DNA of 64,000 bases from Stropharia rugosoannulata (Eukaryota > Basidiomycota > Agaricomycetes > Agaricales > Strophariaceae): positions 3,296,001-3,360,000 of the forward strand of contig JANCIK010000003.1 of NCBI GenBank assembly GCA_028532985.1, given 5' to 3'. A program made the position numbers and the translations under genes. Positions 13,577-24,188 of this stretch are shown here, one piece after another. Under the pieces are notes generated by a model, which saw only the letters and a list, made by a program, of their open reading frames with translations, was not told the DNA's origin and did not search any database. The stretch's first letter is position 1; every line of letters begins with the position of its first letter.

Positions 13577-14531
13577 ATGAGTCTCCTTCAAGGCGTTCTC
13601 AGATCCGCTACGGAGGACATCGACGTCCGCCTCCGTGGCGTCAGAATTAACAGCAAGGGAGGCTCCCAAACCGAAGACAAAGCTGATTCCTCAGATGACG
13701 ACCTCGTCAACGTCGTACGTCGTCCTCGTCGCTCGCTGGCGGCATGCAGTGTTCACCGTTCCATAGGTCTCACTTCCTGGAACCCCATCGCGTACACGGC
13801 AGTCTTCGCCAGTCCGCGGCGCCGCCTCGCGGCCCATATCCAAAAACCCGTTGCTTATCTCCTCCAGCAAAAGCGACCCCCTCAAGGCCTTCCCCACCGA
13901 TGTCTCGCAGCGCATCTTCTCCCGGCTCTCTATCAAGGACCTGGCGAAGTGCGCCCTCGTCAGCAAGAAGTGGGCGCGCAGCCAGACGCTCAACTACGGT
14001 CAGTCCATACACTCCTCTGTGATCATCCATCCATCCATCAACCCCATGATCTCTCGGCGCTGATCGCTGATCGGTTTTGTTGCTTGTTCAGTCTGGTTCC
14101 AACATTACCGCAAGGAGAACTTTCACGACGACAGTTTACCTCCTGGGAAGTGGACGAAGCGGGAGTCTAAGCAGAGCTGGGTGCGTGGTTGTTTATTCTT
14201 TCTCTGGTGCACACAGCTGATACTCTGTGCGAATGTGTAGCGACAAGTCTATTTGAAATCGGCCAAAGACCGCAGCTCGCCGACTACAACGTCCTTCTCC
14301 CGGCCCACGTCAGGGTACAATTCTCCGTCCCGCAACTCGGGATACCAAACTCCTCGTGAAATTAAGGAAGAACAATGGCGCTTAGATGAGGAGGCCGCAG
14401 CACGGCCGGGCAAGCTCGAGATGCGTGAAATGTACAAGGAACTAGGAGGGCGCAAGTCGCGCACAAAGACTAAGCTTGGCAGCACCGGCGTCCGAGACAA
14501 GGGTGGATGGGAGGCCAGTGAAGATTGGTAA
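13577..14531 (+). CDS. F-box domain protein
   Basis: Four exons: ATG at 13577 (MSLLQGVLRSATEDIDVRLR), exon 2 from VSLPGTPSRTRQSS, exon 3 from VWFQHYRKENF and exon 4 RQVYLKSAKDRSS to the stop at 14531. The F-box lies in exon 2 (LKAFPTDVSQRIFSRLSIKD then LAKCALVSKKWARS). It is followed by the conserved block WFQHYRKENFHDDSLPPGKW and TKRESKQSWRQVY, then a Ser/Thr-rich, probably disordered region and a charged tail (REIKEEQWRLDEEAAARPGK). The F-box contacts Skp1. The conserved post-F-box block suggests an orthologous fungal family rather than the expanded lineage-specific F-box set, but I cannot name the orthologue. It converges on the LYR gene. Confidence 0.85.
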
Positions 14532-15002
14532 ATGAACGATACGTATCACACAACCCCTCTACCCTAAACCCAGATCCCTCTCTATCACTGAGGCGGTTAC
14601 GCGCTTCGGGCGGCTCTCCGCTGATAGCTACCCAGCGCAGGTTTCAGTCTGGACGCACGTTCGCTGCTTAGTTTTTCCCTTTTAGACACACACGGGTCCA
14701 CGACTATCAGGTTGAGTTTACACAGGCGGCGAAGGATATAGCATAGATGCCACTAACTATCTTTATGAACGATCTTGTTTATCTATAGAAGTGAAATTGA
14801 CTGGTCAATCCACTACTTTCTCTGCTATTATACACCTGAACATAGGGATGCATCGACAATGGTGTTGCGACTCGGGAGTATAGAACACAAGCGGCCAGAG
14901 AGCATCTTGGTTCGAACGGTATAGCAAGAAGGCATCACATCCCCCTCCCCCAGATATGATAACACGATGTCCGCCTGTAATCGAACCGCAGATCCAAAGG
15001 TG
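14532..15002. other. Convergent intergenic region
   Basis: The 3' flanks of the F-box gene (plus) and the LYR-motif gene (minus). Nothing else is seen. Confidence 0.5.
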
Positions 15003-16380
15003 TCATGGTGAATCTTCCATAGCTTTCTCAAATGCATGTCTCCTTCGTTTATTTTCGGCGCGTATGAGTTCTGTTGCCTTGTCTAATAGCGGTCTGTTTG
15101 CTTCTTCTCCTTGCTCAAGTAGTAAATCTGGGTTTTTCAATTTGAATCCAAGCCGCTTCTTCACGAGCCCGACGTATCCAACTTCGCTCAGGCTTCGCGA
15201 TACCTCATCCAGTTCGCGCCGTTTGGGCGACATAGTGGACAAGATGTAAGCGGGGGGGCCCTTGTTCTTCCGTCGCAAGTATGACTTGGTAGTTTCTCCA
15301 CGCCGTTCGCGCTCCTTCTCCCTGGTCTTATTCCGAATTCTTTCCCGGCGCGCTTCTAGTATCCGCGCCATAAGCTCTGGCGAAAACGTCTGCGCAGCTC
15401 TCTCATACTCGTTAATCTGACTCGCTTTGATCGCCTGCAGGTTGGCGGTAATGGGTAGGCCTGGGGGGTTTTGTGAATTGGGTGAGCACGGGAAAAATAT
15501 ACGATAGCGGCGCACACGTACGCCATGTAGTCCGCGAAGGCCCCGAGAATATGTCTGGAATATTGGCGCCGGGGACCCGCTTCAGGCCCTCCTCGAACCG
15601 GTCTTCCATGTCGAGGTCGTGCATGTCTTCCTCGAGCTGCGTTTTCTTCTCATGCCGCCGCTCGCGGCGCTTCAGTCTGCTAATGATTAGATGCGAGATG
15701 GCGGGCGGCTGGGGTTTCATGCGTGGGAGCGGGCCATGGTTAACCGTAGGGCGCACGAATCCGCCCGTGAGGATGGGTCGGTGGCGCAGCTTCGCCTGCC
15801 ATTCCTGACAAAGGGCACATACGTCCGGTGTGAGGCAGCCGTTCGACAAAAGGACACAGCGGGGAGAAGTGGCCACTCACAATTTCCTCCCTTGCGAGCC
15901 TCATCATGTACGCCTTCTCGCGCTTCACCGCAATCAGGCGCGAGTACCGCTCCATTACAGCGCGACAGTGCGCATCGCCGTCCGCCGCCTTCTGAAAGAA
16001 CTCGAGATACTGCGAGGCACAGAGGTGAGACGGAAACGTGTATGCAAAAGAACGAGCTCGAGGGCAGACTCACTTTATAGCCCTGCTTCAGATCGCGTAT
16101 GGTCCTCTCGAGGCCTGTGGAGCCCTTGCTCTGGCGGAAGAGGACGCGGATGCGGAATTTGATCTGTCCCCGCTGGTATTCAATGCGCTCTGCAGTCTCG
16201 ACACAGAAGGGCCCTCACATCTTCGGAGGACGCAGTGCGCAGGAGGCCTCGGTATAAAGACCACAGCGTCGGTATCCGGTGGGCTTGGAGCTTGAAGAAG
16301 GGTGATTTGCTGCGAACCCGTCGCAGTGGCGACACGAGCTTGGCCAAGTTGGCGCGAAATGCAAGTGAGTTGGCGTTCAT
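15003..16380 (-). CDS. LYR-motif (complex 1 LYR-like) mitochondrial protein
   Basis: The start ATG is at 16378-16380 (MNANSLAFRANLAKLVSPLR), a basic, hydrophobic leader compatible with mitochondrial import. The LYR motif is in exon 1 (HRIPTLWSLYRGLLRTA). Exon 2 continues IKFRIRVLFRQSKGSTGLER and exon 3 holds a helical segment ending AVKREKAYMMRLAREEI. Exon 4 begins EWQAKLRHRPILTGGF and has HLIISRLKRRERRHEKKTQL; the last exon ends in a basic helical tail (NKRRRHAFEKAMEDSP). LYR proteins bind the acyl carrier protein NDUFAB1 and serve Fe-S delivery, complex assembly or mitoribosome biogenesis. This one is much longer than the usual 80-120 residues because of its basic C-terminal extension, which might bind RNA or ribosomes (inference). 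At least four introns are required. Confidence 0.75.
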
Positions 16381-17930
16381 GCTCGGCAGATTTGGATTTT
16401 ATTTCATTCTAAAGCTCTTATTCAAAGGGGAAATGGAGACACTGGAGAGAAAAAGAATTCTGAGAGGAACAACAGAAAAGTAAGGAGTGGAGTTATATAA
16501 AACTGTGTTACTTAGCGCTCGAAAGCCAGAGGCTGACTAAGCATGCCGAACTAAATACATACCACTGACCTAGAAGCAGGTTAACACGCTACAGTACGCT
16601 CCGGACAAGCAATGTTGCAACGAAGTCGTCTATTATAGATATTTTAATTCAGAGAAATAGAGACTATAACTGCCACCCGAGATTATTGATGATCCTTGGG
16701 CGACCCTTGAAATATGAGAGTGGAAAAGGGGAAAGGAGAGTGATTCAAATGCTTTGATATGTGCCAGGCCGGGGGACATGTGAGTGTAGTATGTGGAGTA
16801 AGCGACAAATAGTAGTAATAGTAGTAGTACTTGGTAGTAACATTCGAGACAGTAAAAGATGGGGGTCGTGAAAGGTTGCAGTCAGGGCATGACCAGCGTA
16901 TACAGTACGGGAATATCGTTATGTCCATTGGGGGAGGTTGATTTTGCAAAAAAAGAAAAGATGAGGGGGGAGAGGGAGGCGGGGAGAAAAAGCAATCGAA
17001 GTGAGAAAAAGATACACAGAGGGTTATAGTAGTGCAGGGTACTTGATGGACCAGATGGCGAGAACGAATCCAAGTCCTCTACGTCCCAATGCTAGCGACA
17101 CTAGGTCTGCCAATAGATAGGTAATTGTCGGCCGGAGTAGACTGTCACCACAAATCGTCCCAAGCCTGTCGATAGGCATCGTCCAATTGACTGTCGACTG
17201 GTGCGTCCAAGAAATCATTTCCCTCGCTATCTTTTGCCTTCAGCTGTGTCTCGCGTCTTGGTAAGTGCATATGAACTGTTCAAGTAGAATGGTGAAAAGA
17301 AATAAAATAAAAAGAAATAAAATAAAGGTAACCGGGGAAGAAAGTAGGTTGAAAGGATATAAGAAGGCAATGGGAAGGGAGAGAAAGCAACCACAAAACA
17401 AACGGACAGCTTCGTCGAAAACAAGGACTCGAGATCAAGTGTGATTTTGGGTAACTGATTGGATTATGATTGAGTTGTGTGGGTATATAGGACTTATTGC
17501 GGAAGGAACGGATATCAAGGGGATGCCGGGTTCCAGAGTGACGATCAGGTGGAAGATATTTCGGGGTTGATGGAAGTAGTATGACGGAGAAAGACTAAAA
17601 TAAGATGATGGTGAAACAATAATAAAGAGGGTAGGTAGATAGTGAACAGTTCAGCAAACCAGACGCAGACAAGACAGCAGGCAAACAGGCGAAGGTATTG
17701 AGGACAGTTGGCGAGTGATGCATAGACATGAACAGATGGACGCAAAAAAAGAACGGTCGTCACGTTAGATCGAACAAGGATGGGTGGAGAGGGCTAAATC
17801 AGGATGTCATGAGGGCGGACTGGCGATGTCGAGAGATCCAAAAAGGCTAAGATATCGAGAACGAGAAAAGTCGTCATATAAGAGATCCAGAGAGGCTGGG
17901 GTGTAAGTAGGATGAAAGATCCTAGCCCAA
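16381..17930. other. Long gap between two minus-strand genes; polypyrimidine-rich on the minus strand
   Basis: About 1.55 kb with no supported gene. The minus strand is rich in pyrimidine runs, and there are simple repeats: AGTAGTAAT-type at about 16810-16835 and AAATAAAATA-type at about 17299-17327. Much of it may be the 3' UTR of the large gene ending at 17931 and the promoter of the LYR gene. Confidence 0.4.
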
Positions 17931-20900
17931 TCAAACAAAGAACTGTGTGCTGAGAAACGACAGACATTATTCCCTGCTTATAATCACGAAAAGAGATAGA
18001 CACTCACTGAATGCGGCTTGCAGCATGCACCTCCATCTCCTCCATTTTGTAGGAATTCAGTTCCTCTTTTATCCTCTGCGCAAGAGCAGGGGTCAAGCGA
18101 CTCCAAGTCGCTGGTTCGCTCCTTCGATCATAGACGGAAGCCGAGAAGGTATCATAGACTGATAAATTAGTGGCAAACGTCAACTTTTTGCTTGACATAG
18201 TCGCAGATCGCTGTGACAATGTCGGCGCCATTGACGACCCCATTGTCGACAATGCCGGAGCCGACAAGTTAGGATGCTGGAAAATAGCAGATGTCCTGTT
18301 TTCTACAGGTGTTGGCTCTCCGCTCGCGCCCGACTGGGTACTGCTAGTAGCTACGCTGGTCACGCTGCTGCTGGAAGTAAACGTCGAGCTGGTCGCCGTC
18401 GTTGGCGTCTCAGGAAGGTCCTTGGCAGCGTTCGACAATGCCAGAGGGGAAGTAACAAACGTCGTCGAAAAGCGTGACGTATTAATATCAAACGCTAAGG
18501 GTGGCAAGAGAGGTGCCGACGAGTCCGGTAGCGAGGAGGAAGATGCTGAAGTCCCATGGCCACCAGAAGAGTGCGATCCATGCCTGTGGAGACCATCGAT
18601 GTGATCAGGATCTGGCGGAGGTATATGCGCTAGTGGTCCCAATTCAGACTGAGCTGGCGGAGAAGTGTAGGAATTTGATCGAGCACGGAGGCTGGGGTAT
18701 GATGGATCGTTAAGATAGACGTGTTGATCGTAACTTGCTGCATCTGCATAGTCGAGTCAGAATGCGATAACAGAAGGAATAATAGGACTACATGAAGATG
18801 AATGGAAAACATACGCTTTAGGATACCTTTCGTAGGCTTCCGGGCTTTCTCCACACTGCGACGAGCATCGACAGCCCATGGTTCAACTTCTGGCTGCTGT
18901 TGCAGATGCCCCTGCGAGTATTCTTCCGCACTGTCAAGGCTCTCCCGCTGTTGAACACCCATCCGGATCGTCACATCTTCATCCTCGTCGTGATCCCCAT
19001 CACCGTCCACGTCCCAGTCCTCATCATCATCCCAGCCATCAGCTGCACCCGCGCGATGACCTTGTGAATCCTGTCCCTGTGGCACACGGTGCTGGCTCGT
19101 CTCGAAGTGACCATCGTCGCTCTCCTCGTCCTCCTCTTCAATCAGAGTCCGTGTCCCATCCTCGTTGACCCTCATAGCACCTGTGCCACCTTTCACAGGT
19201 GAAGCTGAGCCTTGACGCGTCGCTGTGTTACGATCCCAGGTAGGCACTTGTGTTTGTGTACCATTAGAGAAGGCACCCGTGCCCTTTGCGGCGGCAGCGG
19301 CAGCGGCAGCAGCTTCCTTCTCTTTTGCTTCTCGGGTTTCCTTTGCCTTGGCAGCTGCCTCAGCATTGCTCTTCAAGGTGTGCTGTCTGGCGAGCTTCGC
19401 GGCTGGAGACAGCCCGTGCATATCGGCACCAACACTCCAGTCTCCAGTAGCACTGGGGCGATCCAGTTCAGCCGTCGCATGAGATACACTCGCCACGGCC
19501 ACTGAGCTTTTGGCTGTTTTCTTGTCTTTTTCTTTTTTCTTGCCTTTAGAGGACCCCTCGTCCTTGTCTTTTGACTTATCCTTGTCCTTGAACAGTGAAG
19601 TGATCCCAGCCAAGGAGTTCCGCCTTGCCAGTTTGCCCATGGCGCCCAACTTGCGAATCATGACACTAGCACTGCTAACAGTCGATGAGAGAGAAATGTT
19701 ATCTGTGCTGGCATTCAGGCGGGAGTTAAACAAGGATGCAGCGCGCCCTTTCTTCTTCACAGGCATGGACACTGAAGATGTCGACGGTGACATTGCACCT
19801 TCATCCTCAGTACCAGACGCAGCAGATGACTTCAGTTTAGTGGGAAGATTCGTGTTCGCCTTTAGCTTTCCATTCACCTGTGACGCCTTGATCGAAACGT
19901 CGTCATCCTCTTCCTCTCCATCGTCACGACCTTCTGCTGCCGCCTTTTCGGCAGCTACTTCGGCTTCGGCTTCTTCCTTCAGCGTCTGAGCGGCGTTGAA
20001 GGAAAGTGCCCGTCGAAGCCTGCCCTTGAGGCCGCCGCTGCGGATCATGCTGGCGGTTGGCGTTGCCTCAGAGTGCAGGGCTCCGAGATCTATGTCATCT
20101 CGTGACCGGCGTTTATCAGAGGCAGTGAAATTGCCTTGGGAGAGGGGCGAAGGACGGGCTGGACGTGGCGTAGCTGACGGTGGAGCGGAACCTGTCCCGG
20201 TTGTCGATGCGGATGCAACAGAAGTCGCGGTTGTGGTAGACGACGATGGGCGAATAGATGTAGCCGTAGATGTAGATACTGATGAAGACGACGATCCGTT
20301 GCGTATATGGGGTTGCCTCAGAGGGCTAGACGATGAAGAGGCCACCGGAGAGGGCGAACCCCGGGAGCTCTGTGCTGGCGACGCACCGCGTTGGCTGGAG
20401 TTGTGACCACTGCTATGCGCACTCTGGTTGCTGTTCGTCCTCTGGCGCTGGCTAGACGATGAATTTATGGACGACGATGACCCCGAAGCGTCCGGGCGCG
20501 CATACGGCGGGTGCGGTGCCTGACCAATACCCTGCCTTTGTCCCTGGGGCTGTCGTCGTTCATGGGGAGCCGATTCCGCTGGCGACGACGGCTGGCGACT
20601 TGGACGGCGGTATGGATGAAATCCGGGATATTCCTGCCCCTGCTGGTCGGTTGGCCGGGACTGCGGTGGTGGAGTGCCGCTGGGGAACGGATTGAACACG
20701 GGGGATGCAACCTGCGTGAAGTAGTCTGGGGGCATTTGAGGCGCTCCCTGCGGGTTTGAGTTGGGCGGCCTCTGGGATGGCGAGATGTGCTGAGGAAAGC
20801 CGTGCTGGGCGCTGAACATCATTTGTTGATAAGCCCACTGAGCAGCAAGCTGGGCATTGGCGTTGGCAGGATCAAAGTACGGCGCTTGGGCTGTCTGATA

Positions 20901-21197
20901 GGGCTGTTGTGCAGCCTGCTGTGCATGATTTTGGTAAAAAGAGGGGTAGAAGGGAGGCGCTGTTATGTTTGGCGTCCAGCTGCCCTGAGGCTGCTGCTGG
21001 ACGGGATATGTAAAGCCCGGCTGCTGCTGCTGCGCAGCAAGGAGCATCTGTTGCTGATGTAGAAGCTGTTGTTGCTGCTGCTGCTGCTGCGCGGACGGGG
21101 TGTGTGTCGCCTGGGCCTGCCCATCGCTGGTGGGAGATGTTCGCTGGCGGTTGTTGTCCATGTTGTGAGGCCAGTCAGGAGTTACGACCGCAGCCAT
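17931..21197 (-). CDS. Large Gln/Ser-rich protein, candidate PP1 (Glc7) regulatory subunit of Bni4 type
   Basis: Exon 1 runs from ATG 21197 to about 18813, exon 2 to about 18008, and a tiny third exon ends at TGA 17931-17933; the introns start GTATGT and GTGAGT. The first 350 residues are disordered: a polyglutamine tract (near residues 38-46), Pro/Gln and long Ser runs. The middle is basic/Ala-rich (KDKDKSKDKDEGSSKGKKKE). The ordered signal is C-terminal: KPTKGILKHAASYD carries a [GS]ILK PP1-docking motif. Near the end, KKLTFATNL fits an RVxF-type site, followed by SVYDTFSASVYDRRSEPATW, IKEELNSYKMEEMEVHAAS and the terminal RIHTQFFV. That tail is strongly conserved in fungal proteins, in my recollection including Bni4/Afr1-like septin-associated PP1 targeting subunits. 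The PP1 role is inferred; the gene model is solid. Confidence 0.75.
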
Positions 21198-22666
21198 GGA
21201 CTACTTGCACTGTCCGTCCTAACCCGCACGCGCTGGAGGCGGGATGAGTCGGCGGCACAGCGAGAAAAAGAGAAACAAACTGGGGACAAGAAGAGAAAGC
21301 AAGCGAGTACGCTGCCAACGACGACGAAGAACGAGACACGAATCTGTTGCAATCAGCAAGCCACAATCAAAATATATTCAAATCACACGTGCCAATCCGT
21401 CTCCCCGCAAATACGCACTCAGTACTCAGTACCTGCGCTGGGTTTCCCTTTTTCATACAGAACAAAAGCCCGCATCAGATATCTTTATCATTCCTGATCC
21501 TGCTCCCATTTAACCACCCCAATGCCTCTACCGCCTTTTAATCTAATCTCCCTCCGCCCCTATTCTTATTCTGCGCCGTCAAACACTCGCGCGACTGGCT
21601 CGCCGTCCTTGACACGCCTTATCTCCAGGCCCCAACCTCCTGCTTCCAAGTTCCCACATCAGACCCTGCATTCAGTCCATGGGATAATGTCCATGAACCT
21701 GGGATTGCGTTGATTTCGAGTTTGTCGCTACTATCATATATTCTGTAAGGTGCATAATTAAGAGTGGTTATTTCCCTGTGAGAAACATGCCATGTCGTCA
21801 CATTCATACTCTGGAATTCAAATCCAATAGAACCATTCAATACCAGCGCATTGCAACGTTATGTAAGTCTGGCGCGTCCAGACACGTCTTTGGCGGTGCA
21901 AGAGATTCTCCGAAACTGACCTTAGCGCGTTTCAGGACAGAGTTATTAGAGGAACAACGTTGGTAGCTTCATTATTCTTAGCTCTATTCAAGTCTTGCTG
22001 CCAAAACGCGAATTTCAGTTATTTCGCACCCCGGGCAGCAGATGCCCGGATTGAAACGAGGACTTGGCTCTATAACAGTCTCGGTACAGCTGTATTGCCG
22101 TACTCGTCTAACTGAAAAAGCAAAACTGTCTTGAGCAATAAAGGCGCAAAGCGAGCAGCGGCCAAGGTCAGACGCAGTTTAAATATTTCTCACATCGGTG
22201 TATTTGAAATAGGAATGATGAGTAGTTTCCCATAGAGAAGATTTCATTATCTTGGTGTGAAGATCGAACGGTAGAGTAGCACATTTTTGAACCTTTACCC
22301 TTGAGCACACTGATTGATTAGGTTCCCGTAGCTACCGTTTTGATGTGTACCAGTGAGAGCTTTCAAATGGAGTGCACAAGTTTTTCCAGACTCAAAACAG
22401 TGCCACTGAGCATAAAGTTCCGAGCTGTATATAGCTGATCTGCAGTGAAATTCTCCGCCACTGCTACCTACATGCACCTTGTACCTCTAAGCAAGGCCTA
22501 AAGGCCTAAAACCTTAACGAAAGCTTGTCCAAAAGATATAAAAGGTAAAAATAGCTGAATCCGTCAAGTTGTTCCTTAAATGGACAGTTTGGTTGTGCTT
22601 TGCACCGCCATCTAAATTTCGGTAAGCTGTGTGCATGCTAATTCCTAACCACCACACCTAAGTATC
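21198..22666. other. Divergent intergenic region between the Bni4-like gene and the ArfGAP gene
   Basis: About 1.47 kb holding two divergent promoters. Some 60-140-codon open frames near 21069-21840 are shadows of the Q-rich gene or lie in its 5' flank and lack family features. No mobile element was recognised. Confidence 0.45.
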
Positions 22667-24043
22667 ATGTCCCGACAAGACAAAGCGACGACAGAGCGAT
22701 TCACGAGGACACTGCGGGAGCTTGTGAAGCGCCCTGAAAACAAGGTTTGTGCAGACTGCAAGCGCAATGGTGAGTCGTGCATCAGTGCGATTCAGACACG
22801 CAAATAACAAAGATGTGGCAAGATCCGCGCTGGGCTTCATGGAATCTGTGCGTTATTTGCATGATAAAGCGGTAGATAATGCTTACTCTCTGCCAGGGGG
22901 GTGTTCCTGTGCATCCGATGCTCTGGAATCCATCGGGGAATGGGAACACATATAAGCAAGGTCAAGTCGGTCGACCTGGACGTGTGGACTCCTGAGCAAA
23001 TGGAGGTGCGATTATAACTCAATTCTGCATAGATTACACTTTAATCCGTAAAATAGTCTATCCAGAAGTGGGGGAACCACTTTGCCAATTTGTACTGGGA
23101 AGCGCACCTGAAGGTGGGGCACGTTCCGCCAGAGCAGTATGTAACACCTTTTATATTCTTTTGCGCGCCTATTGACAATGCTCAAAGCAAAATGGAATCG
23201 TTTATCCGCTCCAAATATGAATCGCGAAGATGGGCACTCGATGGCCCACCCCCCGCTGACCCCTCCATTCTTGAGAACGGCTCTGCTGCACAAGACAGCG
23301 CACCTGCTGTGCCTCCTCCAGTACCCGCACCAGCCTCTCGTCCAACACATGCCTCGACAAACAGCTTCTCCACACGCGCACCCGCCGCAGCACCCGTCAC
23401 CTCCCGCCAGCCGCAGGTTCACCAACTGCTCTCCTCGAACTACCTATCCAGATCCAACGCCCCCACGTCAGCACCAACTCCAACTTCAGCACCAGCACCA
23501 GCACCCGCGCAGCCCCCACCGCCGAAGGCGCCTGCTGATGATCTTTTCTCGCTAGATTTTCATGCGCCGCCTGTGCCCGCGGCTGCGCCTGCAGAGCAGA
23601 AGAAAGACGTGAAGCAGGACATCTTGTCGCTCTTCTCCGCCGCCCCCGTCGCCGCCGCCCCCGCCACCGCAGGGTTCGGTCAGTTCGGGAACCAGGCTGC
23701 CCAGTGGGGGGTGGCGCCGGCGCAGGCTGCGCCCGTTCCGCAGGCCACGAGCCTGATGGGCAATAGCGGCACGGGCATGTGGGGCACTTCTTCTGGCTGG
23801 ACGGCGCCTGTGATTCCGGCGCAACCGAATGTCTGGGGCACCCCAGCGGCTGCGGCTGCTGGCATCCCCCAGCAGCAAATGCAGATGTTTAACACCAATG
23901 CTGTTTGGGGCACGCCTGGTCCAGTGGCCGCCGCACCTGCGCCAGGGTCTGCTTCCGACCCCTTCGCAGCGCTGTCGTCAGCGGCACAGGCAGCGCCTAA
24001 GAAAGATGATGTGTTTGGCGATATCTGGGGTGGATTTAAGTGA
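22667..24043 (+). CDS. ArfGAP domain protein (Age2/SMAP-like)
   Basis: Five exons. The N-terminal ArfGAP zinc finger is complete: residues about 25-55 read [20 protein letters not shown] then [20 protein letters not shown], giving the C-x2-C-x16-C-x2-C zinc ligands and the arginine finger in [22 protein letters not shown] and the end motif [16 protein letters not shown] follow. The rest is a long Pro/Ala-rich, disordered tail containing DILSLFSA and DPFAAL-type motifs and ending in repeated W-G elements (VWGTP, MWGTS, DIWGGFK). Such LF/DPF/WG motifs commonly bind clathrin, adaptors or COPI. The domain activates GTP hydrolysis on Arf at the Golgi/TGN. I prefer the Age2/SMAP type because the GAP domain is N-terminal without ankyrin repeats. 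Gene end confirmed by TGA at 24041-24043. Confidence 0.92.
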
Positions 24044-24188
24044 TACCTTTTTCCTTTCTGTATGTTTTTGGTTGGCGTCCGCATTTGATTTGATTTGTCA
24101 GTTACTACTAGGTTACATCTCCCGGCTGTACACATAATGGAGGTACATTGTTTTGAAATGGATTTTTCCTCAGTATAGCTATCCAAAA

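Noticed and set aside
18170..20406. Plus-strand frames of up to 159 codons opposite the large Gln-rich gene
   Set aside because: They are antisense shadows of low-complexity Ser/Ala/Asp codons in the minus-strand gene.
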